From: Parabacteroides sp. PF5-9
GTDB taxonomy: Bacteria; Bacteroidota; Bacteroidia; Bacteroidales; Tannerellaceae
DNA length: 64,000 bases
Direction: 5' to 3'
Assembly (NCBI RefSeq): GCF_029893105.1
Contig: NZ_JARXWG010000007.1
Location: 79,033 to 143,032 of the forward strand
Below, piece by piece: positions 17,458 through 25,316 of this stretch; position 1 is the stretch's first letter; each line of letters starts with the position of its first letter. The position numbers and the translations under genes were made by a program. Below the pieces are notes generated by a model. It did not search any database, was not told the DNA's origin, and saw only the letters and a program-made list of their open reading frames with translations.

Positions 17458-17632
17458 CAAGAAATCCTCCATTTTTAGCAAAACTAAGCAGTTCCTTCGG
17501 GCTAAATCGTGGTCATTTTTTAAGCCACGAAAAATTGACCACGAATGACATCGTAAGTCGCTGATTGTCTTATCGTTTAAGGCTCTCTATTAAGCATGGT
17601 TCAAGTATCTTTAAACCATTAATTTTTAGAGT

Positions 17633-18847
17633 ATGAAACAGACATTTAATGTGCTTTTCTTTGTGAGAAGAACAAAGTTGAAAAAGACAGGTGATACGCC
17701 AATCATGCTACGCATCACTATTGAAGGGCAATTAGTTGAAATGCAACTTAAACGTGATGTAAAACCCAATCTTTGGAATCAGGCGAAAGAACGCTGTACA
17801 GGCAAGGATTCCGCATCTTTAGAGATTAACCGTTATCTTGAATCAGTAAAACTCCGTTTGTTTGAAATCCACCGCAAGATGGAAGAAGAAGGCAAACTTA
17901 TTAATCCAATGGACATTAAACGGAAGTTTCTCGGGCTGGACGAAGAGCACAAAATGTTCTTTCAAGTATTTCAGGAGCATAACGACAAGTGCAGGGAGTT
18001 GATTGGTAAAGATTATGCCAAAGTAACTATCTCCCGCTTTGATACTTGTTTGAAGTATTTTCGGGAAATGAGACAAGTCCAATATCAGCGGAAAGATATT
18101 CCATTAAAGGAAGTCACCAACGGTATGATTCATGATTACATCCACTTCCTGAAGGCCGAAAAGGGATTGCAAGAAAATACGGTTATCCGCTATATGAAGG
18201 TAGTAAAGAAAGTATTAAACATTGCGGTAAACTACGATTGGATACCGAAAAATCCGTTTGGCAATATCCGTTTCCACGAAAAAGAGGTACATAAAGAATT
18301 TCTGACCAAAGAGGAACTGGAAACGCTGCGAACAAAAGAATTTGATATTCCACGATTAGAACTGGTGCGGGATGTATTTTTAGTGCAGTGTTGGACTGGA
18401 CTCGCCTTCATAGATGTATCCGAATTAAAAGAAGAACATATCATTGCTGATAATGACGGAAACCTATGGATACGAAAGGAAAGGCATAAAACCGGAATCA
18501 TGTGTAACGTGCCATTGCTTGATGTTCCATTGGAGATCATTGAGAAGTATAAAGACCATCCACTTTGCCAGAAGAGAGGCATTTTACTTCCTGTATTGAG
18601 CAATCAAAAAATGAATAGTTATCTGAAAGAAATTGCCGATTGCTGTGGAATTAAGAAGAAGCTCTCCACGCACACCGGACGCCATACCTTCTGTTCGGTA
18701 GTAACTTTGGCGAACAATGTATCGTTGGAAAACATAGCAAAAATGGTTGGGCATACGAATACCCGAATGACACAACGTTACGCAAAAGTGTTAGACCAAA
18801 GTATTCTCCGGGATATGCAAGGAGTAAAAGAAAGTTTTGCGAAGTAG
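17633..18847 (+). CDS. int: Tyrosine recombinase, element 2 integrase
   Basis: A 404-aa integrase, homologous along its whole length to the element 1 integrase and sharing long identical segments such as NTVIRYMK and MNSYLKEIAD. Domain order is the same: arm-binding N-terminus, core-binding domain, catalytic domain with STHTGRHTF and GHTNTRMTQRYAKV, the nucleophile Tyr in the last motif. The first catalytic Arg is again replaced (WTGLAFIDV), as in IntDOT-type recombinases. Upstream is an inverted repeat around 17507-17545 (CGTGGTCA and TGACCACG), probably a binding site. It should act at the same tRNA-Phe site, which explains the tandem arrangement. Confidence 0.93.
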   Translation: MKQTFNVLFFVRRTKLKKTGDTPIMLRITIEGQLVEMQLKRDVKPNLWNQAKERCTGKDSASLEINRYLESVKLRLFEIHRKMEEEGKLINPMDIKRKFLGLDEEHKMFFQVFQEHNDKCRELIGKDYAKVTISRFDTCLKYFREMRQVQYQRKDIPLKEVTNGMIHDYIHFLKAEKGLQENTVIRYMKVVKKVLNIAVNYDWIPKNPFGNIRFHEKEVHKEFLTKEELETLRTKEFDIPRLELVRDVFLVQCWTGLAFIDVSELKEEHIIADNDGNLWIRKERHKTGIMCNVPLLDVPLEIIEKYKDHPLCQKRGILLPVLSNQKMNSYLKEIADCCGIKKKLSTHTGRHTFCSVVTLANNVSLENIAKMVGHTNTRMTQRYAKVLDQSILRDMQGVKESFAK

Positions 18848-18863
18848 GTTGAATAAATGAAAA

Positions 18864-18898
18864 AACGGCTGACTCATTCTCGCGAATGTTCAGCCGTT
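18864..18898. terminator. Bidirectional terminator between int and HTH genes
   Basis: AACGGCTGA at 18864 pairs with TCAGCCGTT ending at 18898. An A run precedes it (serving minus-strand transcripts). It lies between convergent genes. Confidence 0.7.
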
Positions 18899-18919
18899 CA
18901 GATAGCTCAAGAATAACAC

Positions 18920-19213
18920 TTATAAAGAACCGTCATAAGCGGGACGAAACCGTTCTTCCAAAATCTTTCTAATATCAGATTCACGAAACAGAATTTTTCC
19001 CGGTAATTGAATAAATGGCAAAACTCCGTTATTCCGGTAATCCTGTAAAGTGCGTCGAGATATTTTAAGGATAGAACAGAGTTCCTCGCTTGTCAGATAA
19101 CGTTCACCGTCAAATAACGGCTTATGCGTTTTCAGGACGTATTCGATATAAGGCAAGGCATTGTTTAACGCTTGCAATAGTTCCCGGCTATCTTGATTAG
19201 TATATAGTTGCAT
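18920..19213 (-). CDS. Excisionase-like helix-turn-helix protein
   Basis: A 97-aa paralogue of the element 1 HTH protein at 3653-3952. The N-terminal half is helical (QDSRELLQALNNALPYIEYVL), and the C-terminal half has the HTH_17 pattern YLTSEELCSILKISRRTLQDYRNNGVLPFIQLPGKILFRESDI. It is the second gene of a two-gene minus-strand unit, 7 bp after its partner. Position beside an integrase and shared gene order with element 1 point to control of excision. Which gene of the pair is the true excisionase cannot be told from sequence. Confidence 0.84.
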   Translation of the reverse strand: MQLYTNQDSRELLQALNNALPYIEYVLKTHKPLFDGERYLTSEELCSILKISRRTLQDYRNNGVLPFIQLPGKILFRESDIRKILEERFRPAYDGSL

Positions 19214-19220
19214 GGAAAAG

Positions 19221-19505
19221 TTATTTAGAATTGATTTTGCCTTGTTCCAACAGAGATTTCACTTCGGATATCCGGTAGTAGATTTTCTTCCCGATGGTAG
19301 AGAATGAAAGTGTGCCGCTTTCACGAAGATGCTGTAGTCGGCGAGGTGGCAGATTCAGAGAAGTAGCCAGCTCCTTTCCCTCTATCCATTCTTGTTCTAT
19401 AAACAGAGTATTGTTAGATGGCTGTTTTGGAACTAATGAAGCTATCCGTTCCAGTTTCTTTTTGAAGGAATCAAAAGATTCTTTTTCTATTGCGATAATA
19501 TCCAT
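19221..19505 (-). CDS. Excisionase-like helix-turn-helix protein
   Basis: A 94-aa protein with a C-terminal HTH_17 domain (WIEGKELATSLNLPPRRLQHLRESGTLS, then TIGKKIYYRISEVKSLL). It is the first gene of the minus-strand HTH pair in element 2, and corresponds in position to the 3952-4266 gene of element 1 though the sequences have diverged. It is likely a DNA-binding factor for excision or its regulation. Confidence 0.82.
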   Translation of the reverse strand: MDIIAIEKESFDSFKKKLERIASLVPKQPSNNTLFIEQEWIEGKELATSLNLPPRRLQHLRESGTLSFSTIGKKIYYRISEVKSLLEQGKINSK

Positions 19506-19609
19506 ATTTATTCGGTTTATTACGTTATGCCGACAAATATAGATGAAGAAGCAAGCGTTTTTTGGAAATAGGTAGTAGTGGCTTTAAGTGGGAGTTTATG
19601 GCATTATAC

Positions 19610-19631
19610 AAAAAACACCCTTTCGGGTGTC
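19610..19631 (-). terminator. Terminator of the HxlR gene
   Basis: GACACCCGAAAGGGTGT followed by T6 when read on the minus strand, a compact GC-rich hairpin 85 bp after the HxlR stop codon. Confidence 0.75.
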
Positions 19632-19715
19632 ATATCGGAATGACAAGAAGAAACGATACCCGAAAAGGTACTGGTTTTTTAGATTTGAGTATTATAGAAC
19701 ATTCGTAAATGCCCT

Positions 19716-20075
19716 TTACTCTGATTTCTCTATTGGTAAATTTGCAAATTCTTCCTTATATTTATCGCCCCAGTTCCAAAGTAGTTCGATAATAGGAATC
19801 AGTTCTTTGCCTTTATCTGTTAGATAGTATTCAACCTTTAAAGGCAAAACCGGATAAATTTTCTTTTCCAATATCCCTTTCTTTTCGAGTTCCCCCAATT
19901 GTTTGGTCAAAACTCTCTTCGGTGCAATGCCTATACTACGATGTAAATCACAGGGTCTGACAACACCTTTATTAATTTCAGAAATTAACCAAACGTTCCA
20001 ACTTGCTGATAAAATATCAAGTGAGATACGTATTGGGCATTCAGTGTAATCAACCGGATTCTTTATTACATACAT
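19716..20075 (-). CDS. HxlR-family transcriptional regulator
   Basis: A 119-aa winged-helix regulator of the HxlR/MarR-like class. Features: Cys near the N-terminus in TECPIRISLDILSASWNVWLI, the recognition region HRSIGIAPKRVLTKQLGELEKKGILEKK, and the wing plus C-terminal dimerisation helix (YYLTDKGKELIPIIELLWNWGDKY). Many HxlR proteins sense electrophiles or oxidants through the N-terminal Cys. It is divergent from the UvrA-like gene with 144 bp between starts, and a palindrome lies there (20130-20145), so it probably controls that gene and itself. The inducing signal is unknown. Confidence 0.9.
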   Translation of the reverse strand: MYVIKNPVDYTECPIRISLDILSASWNVWLISEINKGVVRPCDLHRSIGIAPKRVLTKQLGELEKKGILEKKIYPVLPLKVEYYLTDKGKELIPIIELLWNWGDKYKEEFANLPIEKSE

Positions 20076-20129
20076 AATATTTCGTTTTGTTTTTCTTCGT
20101 TGCTAAGCTAATCGGCTATTGCTCAAATA

Positions 20130-20145
20130 GTGATTAATTTATCAC
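20130..20145. promoter_or_regulatory. Palindromic operator candidate (HxlR)
   Basis: GTGAT-N6-ATCAC sits between the divergent HxlR and UvrA-like genes, upstream of the UvrA promoter. A second loosely repeated sequence (CTATTGCTCA at 20116 and TTATTGTTCA at 20165) flanks it. Binding by HxlR is inferred from position. Confidence 0.45.
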
Positions 20146-20167
20146 CCCCTGAAAGATTTATCGCTTA

Positions 20168-20198
20168 TTGTTCAGGATATTATATTGCCATAACTTTG
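20168..20198 (+). promoter_or_regulatory. Promoter of the UvrA-like/RteC unit
   Basis: TTG at 20168-20170 and TAACTTTG at 20191-20198, separated by 20 bp, match the Bacteroidetes consensus. Transcription from about 20205 supports ATG 20220 as the start of the UvrA-like protein. Confidence 0.68.
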
Positions 20199-20219
20199 CT
20201 CAAAAATACGAAAAATCTG

Positions 20220-22484
20220 ATGAATAAACAAGCAATTATTGTCCGAGGTGCAAGAGAAAATAACCTCAAAAATGTATCGTTAGAAATACCAAAGAAAAAG
20301 ATTACAGTATTTACCGGAATTTCAGGCTCTGGCAAGTCTTCGTTGGTTTTTGATACGATAGCAGCAGAATCACAACGATTATTAAATGAGACATATGATA
20401 GTTTCATTCGCCATAGATTACAACAATATGGAAAGCCGGATGTAGATAATATGGAGAATTTATCGGTTTCCATTATTGTCAACCAAAAAAGAATAGAAGG
20501 CAACGCACGTTCAACAGTAGGAACCATTACTGATATATATTCGCTACTTAGACTATTGTTTTCTCGAATCGGAAAACCGTTTGTAGGTCATTCTACTGTT
20601 TTTTCGTTCAACAATCCACAAGGAATGTGTTCGTATTGCGAAGGACTTGGACATGTTAGTGCAGTTGATTTGAAGGAACTGATAGATAAGGATAAATCGT
20701 TAAATGAAGGAGCAATAAAATTTCCGAGTTTTGAAGTCGGTGGATGGCGTTGGACTCGATATGTGTATTCGGGATTATTTGACAATGACAAGAAGATTAA
20801 GGACTATACACCTGAAGAGTGGAACAATCTCATTTATTCGGACAATCTCAAATTACAGAATCCTGATCCGCAATACCCCAAAACAGCTATATACGAAGGA
20901 ATACTCCCCCGTTTTGAACGTTCATTTTTCAAAAAAGAATCAAGTATGGTTACAGGAAAGAATGGAATCAGATATAACGAGGTAGTAAAACAAGGGATTT
21001 GCCCTGAATGTGGAGGCACACGTTTGAATCCAAAGGTTCTAGCATGTAAATATGGCGATAAAAACATTGCGGACTGCTGTAATATGCAGATTGATGAACT
21101 ACTTGATTATATAAAAACAATACACGACGAATCAGTTACGCCTTTGTTGGATGCAATAAAAGAGAATCTGCAAAATTTGTTGGGAATCGGATTAGGCTAT
21201 TTAACGCTAAGCAGAGAAACCTCTTCGCTTTCAGGTGGAGAATCCCAAAGAGTAAAACTTGTACGCCACTTAGGGAGTAGTTTAACCGATCTCACTTATA
21301 TATTTGATGAACCAAGTATTGGTTTACATCCAAATGATGTTCAGAAACTCAATAATTTATTGATTGAACTTCGAAATAAAGGAAATACCGTTTTAATAGT
21401 AGAGCACGATCCGGATGTAATAGCTATTGCCGATTATGTTGTCGATATGGGAATTGGAGCCGGGAAGAACGGAGGAAATATCGTTTATAATGGCAGTTTT
21501 GCTGGTTTGTTAGAATCGGACACATTAACCGGAAAATACCTAAAACGAAAAAATCAATTAAAAACAGAATGCCGAAAAAGTACAAACTTTTTGTCATTAG
21601 ATAATATATCATTTCACAACTTACGAAATATATCGGTACAAGTTCCTCAAAAAGTATTAACTGTTATTACGGGTGTTGCCGGTTCAGGTAAAAGTTCATT
21701 GGTATATTCGCTGATCAATAAAAATAGAAATATTACAATGATTGATCAGAGTGCTATACGTGGCAGCAAACGGTCAAGTATCGCAACTTACACAGGCATT
21801 TTAGATATAATCAGAGTTTTATTTTCCAAACAAAATAGAGTAAGACAATCTTTGTTCAGTAGCAATTCCGATGGTGCCTGCCCGGAATGCAAAGGTTTAG
21901 GAGCAATCTCTACCGACCTTGCTTTTCTGGATGCGGTCGAAGTTCGTTGCGAACATTGCAACGGGAGCGGCTTTAAGCCAGAAGTCTTGCAATATAAATT
22001 GCATGGCAAAAATATTATGGAAATCATGTCAATGACAATAAATGAGGCTCGTGCTTTTTTCAAAGAACCGGAAATTGTAAATCCTCTTGAACGACTTTTT
22101 GAGGTTGGATTAGACTACCTCACTATAGGGCAATCGTTAAAGACATTTTCGGGAGGAGAACGTCAACGGCTAAAGCTGGCTTTCGAATTAGGTAAGAAAG
22201 GAAATATTTACATTTTTGACGAGCCGACTACAGGATTACATGGCTCTGATATTTCCAGACTGATCAAGTTATTTGAGAGGTTGGTTGATGACAAAAACAC
22301 CGTAATCATAATTGAGCACAATATGGATATTATGAGCCATGCTGATTGGATAATTGACATGGGATTAGGTGCAGGCAAAGATGGTGGTAAAATAATATTT
22401 GAAGGCTATCCAAAGGATATTATTAGCAACGAAGTATCACTTACCGGAAAGCATTTGAGAAGATATCTAAACGAGGTTAGATAA
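20220..22484 (+). CDS. UvrA-like ABC ATPase (short, resistance-type)
   Basis: A 754-aa twin-ABC protein of the UvrA family, shorter than repair UvrA (about 940 aa). First ATPase: Walker A TGISGSGKSS, zinc module starting CSYCEGLG and CPECGG, signature LSGGESQRVKL. Second ATPase: Walker A GVAGSGKSS, zinc cysteines CPECKGLG and CEHCNGSG, signature FSGGERQRLKLA, Walker B IYIFDEPTTG. The shortness suggests loss of the UvrB-interaction region, as in UvrA2/UvrA3-type proteins linked to resistance to DNA-binding drugs. The start is fixed by the promoter at 20191-20198. It is co-transcribed with rteC (12-bp gap) and divergent from HxlR. Drug resistance rather than excision repair is inferred. Confidence 0.87.
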   Translation: MNKQAIIVRGARENNLKNVSLEIPKKKITVFTGISGSGKSSLVFDTIAAESQRLLNETYDSFIRHRLQQYGKPDVDNMENLSVSIIVNQKRIEGNARSTVGTITDIYSLLRLLFSRIGKPFVGHSTVFSFNNPQGMCSYCEGLGHVSAVDLKELIDKDKSLNEGAIKFPSFEVGGWRWTRYVYSGLFDNDKKIKDYTPEEWNNLIYSDNLKLQNPDPQYPKTAIYEGILPRFERSFFKKESSMVTGKNGIRYNEVVKQGICPECGGTRLNPKVLACKYGDKNIADCCNMQIDELLDYIKTIHDESVTPLLDAIKENLQNLLGIGLGYLTLSRETSSLSGGESQRVKLVRHLGSSLTDLTYIFDEPSIGLHPNDVQKLNNLLIELRNKGNTVLIVEHDPDVIAIADYVVDMGIGAGKNGGNIVYNGSFAGLLESDTLTGKYLKRKNQLKTECRKSTNFLSLDNISFHNLRNISVQVPQKVLTVITGVAGSGKSSLVYSLINKNRNITMIDQSAIRGSKRSSIATYTGILDIIRVLFSKQNRVRQSLFSSNSDGACPECKGLGAISTDLAFLDAVEVRCEHCNGSGFKPEVLQYKLHGKNIMEIMSMTINEARAFFKEPEIVNPLERLFEVGLDYLTIGQSLKTFSGGERQRLKLAFELGKKGNIYIFDEPTTGLHGSDISRLIKLFERLVDDKNTVIIIEHNMDIMSHADWIIDMGLGAGKDGGKIIFEGYPKDIISNEVSLTGKHLRRYLNEVR

Positions 22485-22496
22485 AATGGAGTAGCA

Positions 22497-23342
22497 ATGA
22501 AAGAACAGATTTCAACTATATCAGAAAAGCTAATAAGCCTTTTTCATGAAAGAGGATTGGGTATCATTGATGTTATTCAAGATGTTCCTCCGATATTTTC
22601 AATTTTGGAGCAAGGTTATAGGGAACTGAAAGAAATAGTCTCCAGTTATAAGTTTCCGACACTTAAAGATGAAATCTGTTTTTTCAGAGAAATAAAGCCT
22701 CAGCTATTTAGTAAGCTTATCTTTTTACAGAAAATTTATCAACTCAAACTGAATCGTCCAGTCTCAAACGAGGCAACACTAAAGATCTATTTGGAACAGG
22801 AATATGAAAAAATCAACACTTTTTTCAGTTCAAACCTTGACTTTATCCAGTATTATCGTTCAGGAAAAACCTCACTTGATAAATATCATTTTTCGAGAGG
22901 TAACCATGAAATACTCTTATCTCTTGAAAGCATTTACCTTGAACGTGATTCAAAGTTTTCAACTTTGTCTGATTTTAAAGTTGCAAAACTTTTGGCGAAT
23001 GAGATGTATGCAGCTTATTTGAATTGCGAATTAGCAAGAATAAACTGTGAAAATCTGGGTTTGGGAGCGATCATTGGGGTACAGTCTAATGAGAAGTGGA
23101 CTGACTCAAAAGCAGCTTTAGCTGAAATTGTTTATGGAATTCACCTTTTGCATAGTGTAAACGGTGGAAATATAGACATTAAGGTATTGGCAACCATTTT
23201 TTCCAAGATGTTTAATGTCGATTTAAGCGATATTTACCATATTTTTCTGGAAATCAGGAACCGAAAAGGAGATAGAACCATCTATTTGGACCGAATGATT
23301 GAAGCTCTTAATAAACGAATGGACGAACTGGATAACAAATGA
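22497..23342 (+). CDS. rteC: RteC-like excision regulator
   Basis: A 281-aa protein resembling RteC of CTnDOT, the activator of the excision genes. Seen: an N-terminal helical region with KDEICFFREIKPQLFSKLI and RPVSNEATLKIYLEQE, the central segment FIQYYRSGKTSLDKYHFSRG, FKVAKLLANEMYAAYL, and a C-terminal winged-helix-like region with WTDSKAALAEIVYGIHLL and DLSDIYHIFLEIRNRKGDRTIYLD. All are characteristic of the family. It follows the UvrA-like gene by 12 bp, so it would be induced with it. This links the HxlR signal to element excision. In CTnDOT, RteC is part of a tetracycline response; here a different inducer is suggested. Confidence 0.88.
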   Translation: MKEQISTISEKLISLFHERGLGIIDVIQDVPPIFSILEQGYRELKEIVSSYKFPTLKDEICFFREIKPQLFSKLIFLQKIYQLKLNRPVSNEATLKIYLEQEYEKINTFFSSNLDFIQYYRSGKTSLDKYHFSRGNHEILLSLESIYLERDSKFSTLSDFKVAKLLANEMYAAYLNCELARINCENLGLGAIIGVQSNEKWTDSKAALAEIVYGIHLLHSVNGGNIDIKVLATIFSKMFNVDLSDIYHIFLEIRNRKGDRTIYLDRMIEALNKRMDELDNK

Positions 23343-23501
23343 CTCAAAATAAATCACTAACTTTGTATGCGTAAAATACAGAATGACAGAAGTATTTCAG
23401 ATACTTCATAAGTATATAACATAACGTTCGCTGAACGTCTCTCAACACGAAAACTGGCACTTTTCAAGAAACAGACGAGACCAACAGTCGCAATGTTCAT
23501 G

Positions 23502-24404
23502 CTATACGAAAGTATGGCGTGGACTTGCCTGTTTAGCATCATATCCAATTTTACAGCAATCAAAGAAGATACCGGAAGTCATTTTCTCTGGAAAGAGAGT
23601 CTGTTCATCATTTTCGGATAATTCTACGATAACCTTTAATGTATCTATATCAGTCGTAGTTAATCCTTTCAGCATCCACTCCTTTTCTTCCGGGTCAATC
23701 TCCCAATAATCCTGCCGGAGGATGCGACCTGTACGTTTTGTATAAGGAAGATATTTATTGATATACTCATTATACCCAGTCGTATCGTTTTTGAGCCAGT
23801 CAAGACATTTGCTAACAGCTTGATCAATCCATGAAATAAGTTGGAGATTGATGGATTCTGTAATATTCGATGCTTCCTTCTTTATATGCAGAGTAAGTTT
23901 ACTGTCAATGAAAAGAAAACACTCTTCATTATAATGTTTTACAGAGAGAAGATACCATTTTACTAGATCAGGATATTCATCTTTCCATAACTTTTCGAAG
24001 TCATCTCTGTTTTCTACTATCCCATTTTCTAAATAATCATTGTAATCTCCGAAATCTTCTATAGAACCACGTTCTATGGTTAGCCAAAGTTCACGACATT
24101 CATCATTACCACAGATTGCAACACATTGAAGTTTCTCTATTATACTTAACAAAGCATCTTTCTCCTCCTGACTGAGTAAATCAGGATGGTATTGTGCCCT
24201 TTCAATGAGATTATCAAATACAGGAGCAGATAAAGTCGCTATGCCATTTACTTGTTGCATCCAACAAAAGTAGTCATATTTTAGCCGATATATCTCATAA
24301 AAACAAGAATTGACTAGATAATAGTGGGGGAATTTACTCAGCAAGTGAATGAGAAAAACCTCTTTTGTTTTGTGCGCAAAATAAAAAGGCCTCATTTTCG
24401 TCAT
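23502..24404 (-). CDS. Unknown 300-aa protein of element 2
   Basis: No family is recognised. The protein is acidic and aromatic-rich with helical segments, for example CVAICGNDECRELWLTIERGSIEDFGDYNDYLENG, which includes a Cys pair (CGNDEC), and a long Trp/Tyr-containing C-terminal half. There is no signal peptide or membrane helix. It stands alone on the minus strand between rteC and the AbiE pair. The C-terminal tail (after KIGYDAKQ) looks less ordered, so the end may be truncated. Its upstream region holds a run of nine G. Being cargo of a mobile element, a defence or accessory role is possible but not shown. Confidence 0.6.
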   Translation of the reverse strand: MTKMRPFYFAHKTKEVFLIHLLSKFPHYYLVNSCFYEIYRLKYDYFCWMQQVNGIATLSAPVFDNLIERAQYHPDLLSQEEKDALLSIIEKLQCVAICGNDECRELWLTIERGSIEDFGDYNDYLENGIVENRDDFEKLWKDEYPDLVKWYLLSVKHYNEECFLFIDSKLTLHIKKEASNITESINLQLISWIDQAVSKCLDWLKNDTTGYNEYINKYLPYTKRTGRILRQDYWEIDPEEKEWMLKGLTTTDIDTLKVIVELSENDEQTLFPEKMTSGIFFDCCKIGYDAKQASPRHTFV

Positions 24405-24619
24405 GTCGATAGAACAGAAATGCTCTTAATTCATCTCAATACTTTTATTTTGTTTCCATAATGCGCTATTTTTGCTGCATAACAGAAACAAAAAAAGGGC
24501 TAATTGCTTTAATTGGGGGGGGGCAGGCAGGTTTAATATGATTCCATCCTTTGCAAAAATAATCACGCTAATAACGAGCAGAACGATGAAAGATAATCAT
24601 CCTCACTCCCTCCTTTTTT

Positions 24620-24648
24620 TGTCCGAAAAAAGGCAGTAATTTCAGACA
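24620..24648. promoter_or_regulatory. Operator copy 1 upstream of the AbiEi-like gene
   Basis: A 29-bp sequence beginning TGTCCGAAA and ending TTCAGACA, an imperfect palindrome repeated at 24671-24699 (51 bp apart). AbiEi antitoxins are known to repress their own operon through inverted repeats, which fits this placement. Confidence 0.6.
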
Positions 24649-24670
24649 AAATTCAACTCCCCTCTTGTTT

Positions 24671-24699
24671 TGTCCGAAAAAAAGCAGTAATTTCGGACA
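24671..24699. promoter_or_regulatory. Operator copy 2 upstream of the AbiEi-like gene
   Basis: A 29-bp near-perfect palindrome (TGTCCGAAA at the left, TTTCGGACA at the right) ending 21 bp before the ATG, matching copy 1 at 27 of 29 bases. It overlaps the expected promoter position, so binding would block transcription. Confidence 0.65.
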
Positions 24700-24720
24700 T
24701 AATTTAGTGAAACAAGAAAT

Positions 24721-25314
24721 ATGGCACATGTTTTATCCAAGGAAATTAAACACCGCATAATGCAAAACGGAGAGGGAAGACTTTATGTGATAAGTGATTT
24801 TGCTGATTTGAATAATGATGCGTTGGTTACTAGGGTCCTATCCCGACTTGAAAATGAAAAATTTCTGATACGTCTCTCGCAAGGCATCTATTTGTATCCA
24901 AGCCGTAATCGTTATGGGATACATAAGCCATCTATTGACACAATTGCAAAAACGATTGCCGAAAAAGACAAGGCACGTATTATCCCATCAGGGTTAACTG
25001 CGTTGAACGCCTTAGGTCTATCAACTCAAGTTCCAATGAATGCTGTATATTTAACAAATGGCACTCCAAGGTCAATTACAGTGGGTAATCGCAAAATCAT
25101 TTTTAAGAAAAGCGTTCCCAGAAATTTTGCTTATCAAAGCGAGTTATTTTCTTTAGCTGTATCAGCAATGAAAGAAATCGGCGAAAATAATATTGATGAC
25201 AATACAATACTAACAATAAAAGAAATACTTGCTAAGGAGCCAAATCAGGAAATGATTAGGCAGGATTTCCTTATAGCACCACAGTGGATTCGCAAGAAAT
25301 TAAATATAATCTGA
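24721..25314 (+). CDS. DUF6088/AbiEi-like antitoxin
   Basis: A 197-aa protein of the DUF6088 (AbiEi antitoxin-like) type. The N-terminal winged helix (about 10-75) contains GRLYVISDFADLNNDALVTRVLSRLENEKFLIRLSQGIYLYP, the typical AbiEi_4 pattern. The middle (IIPSGLTALNALGLSTQVPMNAVYLTNGT) is the conserved C-terminal antitoxin domain start. As antitoxin it should neutralise the adjacent nucleotidyltransferase toxin (type IV system) and repress the operon by binding the two repeats upstream. The toxin gene starts 2 bp after its stop codon, the usual coupled layout. Confidence 0.87.
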   Translation: MAHVLSKEIKHRIMQNGEGRLYVISDFADLNNDALVTRVLSRLENEKFLIRLSQGIYLYPSRNRYGIHKPSIDTIAKTIAEKDKARIIPSGLTALNALGLSTQVPMNAVYLTNGTPRSITVGNRKIIFKKSVPRNFAYQSELFSLAVSAMKEIGENNIDDNTILTIKEILAKEPNQEMIRQDFLIAPQWIRKKLNII

Positions 25315-25316
25315 TT

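Larger units (their letters stand above)
24405..24720. other. Intergenic region with a G9 tract, a partial repeat and twin operators
   Basis: There is no gene. A run of nine G (24515-24523) lies 110 bp upstream of the minus-strand gene. A segment at about 24553-24597 (core AACGAGCAGAACGATGAAA) recurs at about 26673-26717 with roughly 80% identity. Two 29-bp palindromic repeats follow, directly before the AbiEi-like gene. Confidence 0.7.

Noticed and set aside
23357..23563. 68-codon minus-strand open frame after rteC
   Set aside because: It overlaps the end of the 300-aa gene in another frame and no family or ribosome binding site was recognised.
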